Positions 1-10,333 of a DNA stretch of 64,000 bases are shown here, piece by piece. Under the pieces are notes generated by a model that worked only from the letters and a program-made list of their open reading frames with translations, ran no database searches and had not been told where the DNA came from. Numbering within the stretch: position 1 is the stretch's first letter; every line of letters starts with the position of its first letter. The position numbers and the translations under genes were made by a program. Origin of the DNA: Mangifera indica (Eukaryota > Streptophyta > Magnoliopsida > Sapindales > Anacardiaceae); the NCBI RefSeq assembly GCF_011075055.1, contig NC_058150.1, positions 2,170,001-2,234,000 on the forward strand, in the 5' to 3' direction.

Positions 1-125
1 AGGGTTTGGATTTGAGAGCAGCCACCTTTGGCTGATTTAGGGAAGTCTCCAGCGCCTCGAATGACCAGAAAATGAGAGGTCTCCGACGCCTCGAATGGCC
101 GGAAAATAAGAGGTCCCGAACTCCT
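1..125. repeat. Short tandem repeat, about 34-bp unit
   Basis: About two and a half imperfect copies of a roughly 34-base unit lie side by side from about 45 to 130. Each carries a core like CCTCGAATGRCCRGAAAA followed by TRAGAGGTC. No frame stays open through the array with a recognisable product. It could be the tail of a gene cut by the window edge or an untranslated minisatellite. Confidence 0.5.
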
Positions 126-254
126 CGAATTGTTCGGTTTATCTTGTAATGTTTTAGTTAATGAAATATTTTAGTTTATTATATTTTTTGTGTTTTGGTT
201 GAATAAGAGCTGGTTCCTAACAGAATGTAAATACAAGATTCTAAACTTTTTAAG

Positions 255-740
255 CGTTGGAAGAAATAGGAATTGAAGTAGAGGAGGAAGAGGTAAAGTT
301 GAATCATCTCCTCAGTGTCTAGAACTTTAAGGTATTCACAAAAAACGGTTTCTAGAAGATGATTTATGACCTTGTTAATGATTTTTTCAATTATAATATG
401 GTTTTGTAGTTCATATAGAGTACGATATTTTGGCTATATTGACTGTCAGTATTATTAATTTCTAATCCCTCAAAAAGTTTTAAAAAACAGTTGATAAGCA
501 ATAATTTAAGCTACTTCACATCCTAATTTCATATTCTTCTTTTCAATTTAACGTTTTCGATTTTTTTGCATATACATCAGATAATTATAATGTTTTTAAG
601 AAATTAATGCCAAGCTCAACTTAAGCTTAACTGTTTTCATTTCTTTTTTCTCTTGATTGCAGGCTTTAACCCTGCTTAAGGCCTCTCTGACCTCCAATTG
701 TGCTCTTAGTTCTGTTTTCAACCCACCAAAAGGCAACTGA
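255..740 (+). CDS. Possible last two exons of a gene cut by the left edge (unrecognised)
   Basis: Two phase-compatible blocks look like terminal exons. Exon 255-292 follows TTTTAAG, encodes an acidic stretch (LEEIGIEVEEEE) and ends at GAG|GTAAAG. Exon 663-740 follows a strong pyrimidine tract and TTGATTGCAG, encodes 25 residues starting ALTLLKAS and ending NPPKGN, then TGA. Both join in phase 0 after a partial first codon. I do not recognise the protein, and no further upstream exons are visible in the window. The second block is also open on the minus strand, so the strand is uncertain. This is a weak call based mainly on the splice signals. Confidence 0.28.
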
Positions 741-1552
741 CTAACAGCATCTTGGACAAGCTCTCTTCCCTCTTCTTGATATGAAGATGATGTTGTGAAT
801 TGAGTTCGACTTATTTTTATCTAAATTTGTCTCTACAAATTGAGAAGCTAATTGTATAAAAACTTAATTGACAGGACTAGGAAAGCAGGCTACATGTTCT
901 TAATAATTTTTAACTTCCACTACCCATAATTTTTATACTATTATAAATCTCATGCATCAAAACTAAAAATCCCAACACTCATATGCATGTGATCATCACA
1001 CAAAGTCATGCTAATCTTCTCTACATCTCACGAAGTAACAAGTATCTCTGAAGAGACTCTCCACACGCCTCTACAAAACATTTCCCTAAATCAGACTTGC
1101 TACAACATGTGTATGCAGATTCTTAGAATACTAGTTGGCATCAATATCACAAGCTTCCACATATAGCCAAAACACTTCTTTATATCTATTCAAAGAATTG
1201 GGTGTTCTTCACAATATTTCAAAAATCAATCCAATGCCTTAAAAAATAATTACTTTGCGACTCCCTTCCCTTAACAATAAAATTAGTTTTTATAAGCAGC
1301 TAATAAAAGATGTCAGCAGAATTAACAAGAAGCATAAAATCACTACACCCAAAAATGCTTCTTATAAAAACACTTCCAACACACCCTTAACTCCAATGTC
1401 TTTACAAATTACTAAATTTACTCATTACTTCAATCATACATTTAAATCCTAGGGTTCTGCAAGGTATCCCATGTCTTCAGGAGATGAAAAATAAAACTAC
1501 TTACATATACAGCAAATAAAAATAGAAAAACAAAAGGATTAATTCAGTCTGA
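741..1552. other. Intergenic DNA, no gene seen
   Basis: AT-rich sequence between the possible tail exon on the plus strand and the stop codon of the 172-aa minus-strand gene. It contains only short spurious open frames. The last 100 bases or so before 1553 presumably hold the 3' untranslated region of the minus-strand gene. Confidence 0.5.
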
Positions 1553-2071
1553 CTAACCAGACAAGCTAAGATAAATAGAAGTGGCGACACCCACTGCATA
1601 GACTCCAATCGCAGCCCCAACGAGACTCTTTCCAGACCGAGTCATGGCTCCGATTCCTGCGATTCCCGCCACTCCAATTGGTACCCGACTCAGTAAAGCC
1701 TTTCCGGCATTACCCACAACAGCCTCCGCATACAAAACCACGGCCCATTTCTTAAAACGGGCCGGCCCGATAACGTCCACCGAACTGTCTTCGGGCCGGT
1801 GCCAGTGGAGGGTGACTTTCTTGAAGGCCGAGTCGACCAGCGTCCGACTCGGGGGGTGCGGGACCCACTTGAGGATGAGGGGATGTGAGCGGTTAGAGAT
1901 GAGAATTTGGTGGATGTGATCGGAGGCGGTCACGAGCTGGTAAGGGAGGACGCCAGGGAAGGCGTGTTGACTCAGGGAAAGGCAGTGAGAGTAGGCAGAG
2001 TTACAGGCAGAATCGAACTCGGCGGAGTTGGCAAAGGAAGTCTCAACACGCTTCGAAGATGATAAGCCCAT
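1553..2071 (-). CDS. Intronless 172-aa protein with myristoylation-type N terminus and glycine-rich hydrophobic C terminus (unknown function)
   Basis: Single-exon frame of 172 residues; I do not recognise the family. It starts MGLSSSK, with Gly2 and Ser6, the classic N-myristoylation context, so membrane attachment by a lipid is plausible (inference). Residues about 20-110 are a mixed globular region with several His and Trp. The C terminus, about residues 115-172, is rich in Gly, Ala and Val and holds two hydrophobic stretches (around VGNAGKALLS to GAMTRSG, and GAAIGVYAVGVATSIYLSL) separated by a short basic turn, resembling a membrane hairpin. Base composition is clearly higher in GC than the flanks, as for a real plant coding exon. 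The start is the first ATG after a TATA box about 40 bases upstream. The opposite strand is also open over 91 codons, which I take as a shadow. Confidence 0.75.
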   Translation of the reverse strand: MGLSSSKRVETSFANSAEFDSACNSAYSHCLSLSQHAFPGVLPYQLVTASDHIHQILISNRSHPLILKWVPHPPSRTLVDSAFKKVTLHWHRPEDSSVDVIGPARFKKWAVVLYAEAVVGNAGKALLSRVPIGVAGIAGIGAMTRSGKSLVGAAIGVYAVGVATSIYLSLSG

Positions 2072-2110
2072 TGGAGCTCAGATAATTTGCCCTGGTAATT
2101 GTCTCTCACA

Positions 2111-2117
2111 ATTTATA
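2111..2117 (-). promoter_or_regulatory. TATA box of the 172-aa gene
   Basis: On the minus strand TATAAAT lies about 40 bases upstream of the start codon at 2071, implying a very short leader of roughly 10-20 bases. It is the only good TATA match near this start. Confidence 0.6.
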
Positions 2118-2148
2118 GTGTTACCGGGATGAAAGTTTATATCTCCCA

Positions 2149-2568
2149 GGGGCGTTTGAAGGTTATTGATATAAATGATTATTATGTTTGATAAAGTTTG
2201 ATAAATATAAATAATTATTATATTTGATTAAATATAATAAAAAATTATTAATAAATTATTTTATTTAAATGTTTTTGAATATAATTATTTTTAAATATTT
2301 TTTATATTATTTATCATATTAATTAAAAATAAATTTATTTTTATCCTAAAAAATTAATAAATAATAATATAATTATAATAAAATCAAGATTATTTTGATA
2401 ATTTTTAAATACCTAAAATAAAGATGATAATCAAATTATTATTTATATCATCTGTTATATCAGTATTAGTAATAAAAAAGTATTGTAATATTTTATTACT
2501 GAAAACCAAACAAGAGAATAAAAGATAAACTATCAAAATAATGTTAAAAAACTGGAACTAAACAGCCC
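2149..2568. mobile_element. MITE, GGGGCGTTTGG family, copy 1
   Basis: A 420-base AT-rich element whose ends are imperfect inverted repeats (GGGGCGTTTGAA at the left, ACTAAACAGCCC at the right). Its body closely matches 46466-46943, sharing for example AATAATTATTATATTTG and the AATATAATTATTTTTA block. No coding capacity. An intact target duplication is not clear in this copy. It lies only about 30 bases upstream of the TATA box of the neighbouring minus-strand gene. Confidence 0.7.
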
Positions 2569-3114
2569 TGAGGTTTATCTATTTCCTACCCAAGCTCTGA
2601 TGAAAGAACAGAATTCCACACATTCTAAGGAATGTTCTAAAAAATTTTTTTGATGTTCCAAATTAGTGATTTTAACCCTTTAATTATATAATAATATATT
2701 ACTTAAATTATTAAAACTAGGTGTATAATATAAATGAAATTGCTCAAATATCTTAGTATAGAAGTTGCCTACTCACAATAAAAGGACTTTAGTATAAAGC
2801 TTACAGTACTGTTGCTCTGAGTTTCAATTACGCTACTTGAAACACTCGTATGAAAAGACAAAAGTAATTCTCTTGTTTTAGCCTTTATCAGGTAGATACA
2901 CAAAGGAATGCCTGACAATACATATATTACAGGCCACACTTTTGACAACAGAAAAGAGAACATTGCTTGGCCTCTTTTGTACTAAAATTAGAGAAAACGT
3001 ACGCTCGAAGGTAACAAACCAAGTCGAGGGACAAATAAATATTAAAAAGAAAGGGAAAAAATTGTCAAAAGAGGAGAAAGGAACCGAATTCAGGATGTTG
3101 TTAATAGTTCATCT
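2569..3114. other. Intergenic DNA between the 172-aa gene and the TBC gene
   Basis: AT-rich spacer containing the 3' untranslated region of the TBC-domain gene (transcribed right to left, stop at 3115). The open frames here are short and show no family resemblance. Confidence 0.5.
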
Positions 3115-6100
3115 TCAGCTAGCTAGGTGGCTAGGAGAGCTGTTGAACATACTGTGCCACATGTATGCTCTAGATAGTACCATCTCAAGCTCTTGGTGCG
3201 TCCAATTATGCGTCGGAAGGTGTTGCAGGAACATTACCATCTCCTGGAAGTCCAGCTTCTGAAGCTTATCTGACCACTGTAAAATAGATAACGCAAGAAT
3301 ATGCTTAGGTGTTTGATGTTTGATATTTCAGTGATAGAAAATGTGTCCCATCCCAGAAGTGTAAATAAACTTTAAGCGGGTTACACAGACAATCGGGCAT
3401 CATAGACAGTAACTTATTTGATAGTAAAATCAGGTAAATTATGCCACTGCAAAGAACAGTCTCTCACCGTTAGAAGAAAACTGGCGAATATGTACACAAG
3501 GAAATCAGGCAATGCATCTCCTTCAGCAAGATATGTGTCCCACAATCGCGTAACAAGATGAAACGGGATCTAATAAAATAAACAAGTTATCAGCTTTGAA
3601 ACTAAATGGCAAAGTGCAAGAACATGACTGAATCTCGAATCAACCCTTGCTAGTTGCAACTGAATAGGCTTATAGTAATTAGAGGCCAATTTGAAAATGA
3701 AAATTAAGTATTAGAAAGTAAGGAGACTGCCATAGTATAGAGGGCAGTTGAGCATGCTGAAAACATACCTCGCGAATTAAAAGACAGTTAAACCAGCGGA
3801 AAGCAAATTGAAGAAATTCAAGCCCCTGCTCTTCAATGTGTCTTGAAACAGGTTCTGGTTCACAATAGACAAGTTAATAGGACAAAGAATAGTGTATTTG
3901 AAGGGGAAAAAAAGTACTGTACACACACATATACACAAACAAGTATCCAAGGCAAATTAAAAAAAGGGGAATGGAACTTGGTGTAAAAAAGGTTTTCTGC
4001 TGGCATGTTGCACTGTTTCCCCTAAAAAAAAATTCCAGAAAAAAAGAAAACAGCTTGTCATGCTAAGCTCCATCCAACACAAAAAAACATAAGTAAAATG
4101 TAGAGCATTAGGGGAGATTTATTTTAGAAGCCACCATAGTGTTCATCAGAAGTTCCATAAGACCACCAACCAATCACTGTAATACTAAAATTTAAGAACT
4201 GTTTGGCAGATCTAAATTCACTTGCAAAAGTAAAATGTGACTGGTTTCATTACAAGCAGCATAATTTACAATAACAAAATGCTAGATAATGGCATACCAT
4301 CAATCCGGCGAACCAATTCCTTCAGCTTAAACACAAGCCTCTGGATTCCTGGTTGAGCAAATGTGTAATGATCTTGCATACCATCAAGCAATTTCGATAG
4401 GCACCAATAACAATCAGCCTCTATGTCAGAAATCTTTTCTGGTGGTAGATCTGAGATTGACCAATTATCCACACTCCCTTCCAAATATTCCGAAAGGAAA
4501 ACGACAAGAAAGGGGGTAACAAGATCATTTATTCCCTGAACATACCCACTTGCAGGATGTCGAATAGCCCTGGAAAGAAAATAGAATTTATATGCTTGAC
4601 AAAATGTTCTATCCAGTAATAAAATAGTGAAGGGAAACACCAAGTGAACATTTATTTCCCACTAAAATATTCAAAACTAGAATTACCAATACCAAATATT
4701 CAAAAAGCTATTAAGCAAATTGTAGCATATACTATTGGAAAATACACATTAGAGCACACATAATCAGGAAATTAAGCAAAATTACACAAAGAATTCTCAG
4801 GCCACTGTAATACATATTCGCATAATTAACAACTGCAGAGAAAGGTGATCCATCTAGCAGCTTTAGATGACAAATAAGAACCAGAACCATGTTTAAAACT
4901 TAGTCTAATAGTTGAATCTACCAAATTTTTAAGTTTGATTTGCTCATCCTAGATTTATTGTGGGATTTGATTTCAGAAAAATAAATCATATTCGAAATCA
5001 TGTTGAACACCTATCCATTCTGGAGTATACACTTGTCACCACTGCTAGGATGATTACCATAGTCTAAACATATGTCAAAGTACAGCAATAAGAAAAAACC
5101 AAGCATAGAGCGGGAACTTTTTCATAAAATTTAGGATTCGATTAATTGAATATTCAATAGAAAGAAACTCTTCCTTCTGCATTCAGCTCGATCTCAAGCT
5201 ACTTCAATCATTTAAATGGCCTCTCGCTTGTCAGAATTCCATCATATAAAAGATATGGGTAACTGGGGCTACAAGGGTAAGAATATTCTCTAACCATGTA
5301 TAAAGAATACGCTCTAAGGATTTCTGAACTTGTACTTGCTGAAAGAAAGTAACATCAGGCACAGTTCTTGGACAATCAACAGCAATCTAACAAGAAATTA
5401 AAGACAAATGTCAAGGATCATGTGGGAAACTAAACAAAAAGATCAAGATCAGTGTGCAGTTTCTGTAAAAATACCTGACGAAGCATGTTGATTTCATCAT
5501 CTGGACGTTCAGTATCTGGAATGTCATAAAATTGTGCAACACAATCAAGGTACTCAGTACGCTTCCTTCTCAGCACTCCCTCCCTTCTATCTGAATTAGG
5601 TGGTGCATATCCCTGTTGTCAGTTCATACTTAAATTTTAATTTAAATTAACAAGAAATATACACCATAGTTCTTTGCATGCACAAGTGTTTGTTCATCAA
5701 AGAGTTTATCAGTCCAAAAACATCACTTAAAAAATTACCAGTGAGAGAATTTCCAAAGGAATGATTATAAACAAACTCTGTGGTCAATTTACTTTATAAA
5801 TTGATGGCAAGTAATAGGGCATCGAGCTTACCAGGAGAAGCCTCCACACGGTAGGGCGCATGTATGGTGGTACACCACTCCAAGCTAACTCTCGTAATCT
5901 CTCTAAATGATTAGGCATAAAATAATACAGTAAAAATGAGAAACTAAATGAGGAAAAAAAAAGATCCTAATCTCAATTAAAAATCAAATCAGTTCTTTGG
6001 GAAATTTCTATATCAACATATAAGCAAGAAGCTATATACCTAATATGACCATTGAACCAGATAACTCCTTTGTAAATTTCATAACCCTAGCAGAATCTGT

Positions 6101-7678
6101 AGCTCTAGCACCGATGCTGGACTTCTGAGATTCATTGAAATTAGTTTCAACATTTAAAGTTGTTGACTTCAACTTATAAGCACTCCCATTATTTGGCTTG
6201 GTTGTATCCTTGTCTTCTACCTGCATGAGAAATAAAATAGTAAATCAAATCCTTTCATATTTAAGACTTCAAATTACAGTTAACATCATGAATTTAACAA
6301 AAAATAGAAGGAATGTTAGTCATAAATTATACCTCTACGGAATCATGCATGTGATCACTTGTCCCTGCATCATTCTGTGAGAGACTCCGTCCAAAACTTG
6401 GGGAATATAAGCTTGGGTCCTCTATAGGATCTGCCCTTCTGGTCAGCAATATTTTACCGGGAATACTGCGACCTTTAAGCAAACTAAATCACAACAAAAG
6501 ATACAGAAACTAAGTTACAAAATACAGAAATCTTAGAGCTTACACCAGAAGACAATGATGAACAAATATTTCCAGAAAAAGATACAGAAAACGAAATGCG
6601 GGCACAACACCTAAACAAGCATCAGATATGCAATAAATATGAGATAAAATCATTTGAGACAACCAACACCAGTTTCATCCTGTCATTACCAATTGAAATA
6701 AGCAATATGATGCAATCTATCTATTATGCGATGGAGACAACAACCAGCCAGATTTAAGGAATCCATAAACAATTTGATGAAGAATGCTACTGATCACAGC
6801 TTTACACAAAAAGTGAAGTGCTTTTCAATAATAAAATGAAAATATCTACAATTCACCGCTAATAGCATCAAGCCATCAACTTCCACAAGAAAATAACATT
6901 TCAGACCACATTAAATTATTCGCAATACTGCACTGAATAAAAATCAGCAAATTTAGAATATGCAAGTATACTTTCGTAAACAACAAAGCAACTGTTATAA
7001 CAAATTCACTACTCTCGTATATCAAATCACAATAACCCATCACATGTAATTCCCCTAGTAAATCACACTACACTAATTTACAATAAAACTAAGCTCAAAC
7101 AACAAAAACAAAAATCATGTTTTATAATATTTTAGATCTAAATGAATCTTCAATCTTTCATTCCCTCTCTTCATATTCGCTCTTGAAGCAATGAATTCAT
7201 CAAACTATAACAAATCACACAACTCTTCTCTCACGGAATTTCACAAAAACCAACCAATCCCATATCAATTTTCCGACAATATCACCCATCTCAAAGATCG
7301 AACCCAAACTTCCACAAAACACTCAAATTCTAAATCACCAGCCCCAACTAAAGAGATCTACCACACCCCCCAAAACAAATCCCCAAATCCAAACAAAAGC
7401 CTCAACAGCCAATCAAAAACTGATAAAACAAAACACCAAGAAACCATTTCCAAGATCTGCAGCCAATCCCCAAATGGACACTCAAATCTGATGCAAAAAA
7501 TATATATATATATCATGATAGAATTTGTAGCTTTTTTGACATACCCCTGAACATTCTTGAGGGTTTGGTTGAATCTGGAATCCAGGGTTGAGACAGAAAT
7601 GGTATCTCTTTTGGGATGATTTTGATTCTGATTTTTTTGTCCTTCTTTCGTATTGCTGTTTTGGTGATTAATGTTCAT
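3115..7678 (-). CDS. TBC-domain Rab GTPase-activating protein, TBC1D22/Gyp1 type
   Basis: Speeds GTP hydrolysis on Rab GTPases, so controls vesicle traffic (family knowledge). Ten exons on the minus strand: 7545-7678, 6333-6465, 6040-6220, 5832-5902, 5475-5612, 5295-5386, 4298-4569, 3769-3854, 3468-3569 and 3115-3276; they join in phase to 456 residues. Residues 1-150 are polar and low in complexity. The TBC domain runs from about 155 to 410: it opens with LRELAWSGVPP and RPTVWRLLLGYAPP, then holds the arginine-finger motif IAVDCPRT (Arg226) and the glutamine-finger motif SGYVQGIND (Gln261), so both catalytic fingers are present. Later blocks include HIEEQGLEFLQFAFRW and LWDTYLAEG. Overall this fits the TBC1D22 group. 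The first splice uses an acceptor CAG inside a pyrimidine-poor stretch, so the exon 1-2 junction is the least certain. Confidence 0.93.
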
Positions 7679-7906
7679 GCTTACTGTTATTGGTGTAGCT
7701 GTTCTGTAAAGGCCATGCTTTTTTATTTTTTATTTATTTTCTCTCTTTTTAGTTTCTTAAATTTCTAAATCATGGGATTAGGGTCTTGTTACTGGAAAAA
7801 ATAAAATATTGTTAGTTTAAGCTATAATGCCACATTTATAATATTAAACATGAGAGGTGATAAAAAATCGTAATCCAATAAAATGTTTTATCGTTTTATT
7901 TTTTTT
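7679..7906. promoter_or_regulatory. Upstream region and probable 5' leader of the TBC gene
   Basis: AT-rich sequence just upstream of the TBC start codon, ending at the Mutator-type element that begins at 7907. No convincing TATA box was found. The leader probably lies in the first 100 or so bases. Confidence 0.4.
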
Positions 7907-8600
7907 GGCCAAAGGACTCCATTTCACCCAAGGTTTAGTAAAATGGCATATTATAGTCTATTAATTTAAAAAAAGTTAAGTACCCACCCATCAATTAAAA
8001 TTTACAGATAAAATTAGAAGTAAAAATATTATTTAATAAAATATTTTTAAAAATTAAAAATTTATTACATTTTCTCTTTAGATTTAAAATCCAATGATTT
8101 ATCCTCAATTCAAGGTCTAAAAAGTGGTTAAATCTCTTATAGAGTTTTTTTTTCTCTTCTCTAGTAATCATCTTCGATCGTCGATCTTTTCAAACTTCTC
8201 TTCTCTGATCAAAACATGTTAATCTTTGGCCAAAATTGTCAAACAAAAATTATTCATCTTTATCCGACAAAAATGCATGTCATCGTTATTTCTCCAATGA
8301 GAGAGAAAGATACAGTAAAGGTTGGTTTTTGGTCAAGATCGAGATGATTGTTAGAGAAGGGAAAATAAAATCCTAGGGGGGTTTTGGTCACTTTCAAACC
8401 TTGAGTTGAAAAAAATTATTAGATATTTAAATTTAAGGGAAAATATGAAAAAATTTTAATTTTTTAAATAATGTTATTAAATGACATTTTTACTTTAACC
8501 CTAACAAAGAATTTTAACATATAAGTAAATATTTAATTTTTTAAAATTAACTAATGAGAAATAAATCCACTAAACTTTAGGTGGGAAATAGTTCTTTGGC
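7907..8600. mobile_element. Mutator-type MITE, GGCCAAAGGA family, copy A
   Basis: Starts GGCCAAAGGACTCCATTTCA and ends with the inverted counterpart GTGGGAAATAGTTCTTTGGC, about 690 bases in all. Both sides are flanked by T runs of eight or more, compatible with a T-rich target duplication but not diagnostic. The interior has the same layout as the other copies: an AT-rich subterminal part around a more GC-rich core (8150-8350). No transposase. Confidence 0.7.
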
Positions 8601-9860
8601 TTTTTTTTTTAATATCTAATTGATTTTAACATTTTGATGTTAAGAGGTGATGGTGTTAGCTCATAAAATAGAGAAGAAAAAATTTCTTCCAAACCTTGAG
8701 GGTGCCAATGTAATTTAGTCCTACTGTTGTATATACTATTCTAACAATATCCATAAAAATTTAACTCTAAACTCGATTATGTTAGTCTCGAACAATTAAA
8801 TTATTATTAACTATTCATTTTATAAAATTATTATTTTACCCTTAAAAGGGTAGTTAATGATCAGGTCAACTATGATTTATAAATCACATTATAAAATATA
8901 TGACCATGTTGGATTGTATTGACAAAGGTGCCGTGTTGCCCAATCCAACCATTTTTTATTTTTCTAGTGCAAGTATGATCATCGTTTAATGCAATTCAAC
9001 TATCGAAATCACACCCAATGTGTAATTATACTATACTTGGTGTGATTTTGACTATAGATTATACCCTTTTAGCTAATAAATTTGTTAAAATTATACATGT
9101 CTAATGTAACAACAATGTAGGAATTGTCTAAATGACACCAGATAAGTGCATCCAACACAATTGCATCTCTCTATATTTGATTTTGATCGGAATCATATTT
9201 AACTTCCCCGTTGCATTACCACGATCCAACAATGAAACTGTTTTTTCAAATTTCTTATGTTTTAAAAAAAATTATGAAGAGAAAATAACAGTAATGCCTT
9301 TGTATTTTATTTTCAATGAGTCTAGTTTGGGTGGCATTTTGTAGTTTTCATATTCATGGGGTAGCAATGTTTGCTCAAACCTTAGTGGGAAATAGTAATA
9401 AGCAATATTATATGAATATGTACATATATAAATATATTATTATGTAATTATATAATATTTTATCATTAATTCGAAATCACTTAATCATATTATAACACAT
9501 CTATATGTATATATATTTATATATAAAAAATATATACATATAATTCTATTAAATAGTAATTACTCTTAAATATTTTTAAAGGATTATGATTGTTGAATTC
9601 GAAAATATGCTTATACAATTGTTTTTAAATAAATAATTATGATTATTATTCATATAGATTTCTTTTTTCTAAAAATATATAGATTTTGTTACAATGTTTT
9701 AAATTAATAATCATGAATAAAATCGTCATTTTTAATTTAATTTATTAATAAAAAATAATTTATTGTCATTAATTTGAGAAATTATGAGTTTATTATTGAA
9801 ATAGTGCAAAATAAAAAATTAATTATAAATAGAATAAAGCTAGTGTACTTAGAAATCAGG
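8601..9860. other. AT-rich intergenic DNA with decayed element ends
   Basis: No gene. An isolated end of the Mutator-type family (AACCTTAGTGGGAAATAGTA) sits near 9375-9400. A strongly AT-rich block at 9410-9560 resembles the MITE remnants at 47040 and 48100. Confidence 0.45.
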
Positions 9861-9869
9861 AGATTTGTT

Positions 9870-10333
9870 TCTCCAAACGCGCCCACTCTTAAACCCTAAA
9901 TCCCCCTCTTCAAAGTACTCAGCTCTCTCTGCTTTATTCGAGGCCTGCCGTCCTTTGTATTTCTTCGTCGGACCTAGCCGTCGTCCCTTTCGTCCCCAAC
10001 TAAGCTTCTGCATCTTCGACACCGTTCTCTGTCTGTTCTTTACCCTCGGGTAATTTATTAACTTGGAGTTCAAAAATAAATCAAATTTTAGATATAGGAA
10101 AATTCGATGAGTGTAGCAGCTCTAAAATAATGAATATATAGATAAATAAAATTAAGGAGAATAAACCAATCAAAGGCGGTGGGAATTAGAAAAAACAAAT
10201 TTAATTTATTTAAATAAAACGAATGTAAATATAATGTTAGACGAAAAACATGAGGGCTTTATATATATTGACAATGTAGGGTTTGTCTCAGGATATCGAG
10301 AAGTGCTTGCCACCACGAGCGGCCATCAGAGCC
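9870..10333 (+). other. Probable 5' untranslated region of BMS1 with a leader intron
   Basis: The GC-richer, pyrimidine-rich segment 9870-10049 ends at CTCGG|GTAATT, a good donor. The AT-rich segment that follows ends at TTGTCTCAG (10291), a good acceptor. I read this as a non-coding first exon, an intron of about 242 bases and a short leader exon up to the ATG at 10334. The open frames here on both strands are then incidental. Confidence 0.6.

Noticed and set aside
600..840. Minus-strand open stretch over the possible tail exon (ELVQDAVSQLPFGGLKTELR-like peptide)
   Set aside because: It reads plausibly as protein, but no good acceptor or donor was found on the minus strand, whereas the plus strand has a textbook acceptor at 662.
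1644..1919. 91-codon plus-strand frame opposite the 172-aa gene
   Set aside because: Antisense shadow of the GC-rich coding exon; low-complexity peptide and no promoter on that strand.
7191..7550. 119-codon plus-strand frame overlapping the first TBC exon
   Set aside because: Asn/Ser/Lys-rich translation of AT-rich intron DNA, antisense to a supported exon.
9849..10073. Two overlapping short frames before BMS1
   Set aside because: The region fits a spliced 5' untranslated exon, with a donor at 10050; neither peptide has a recognisable motif.
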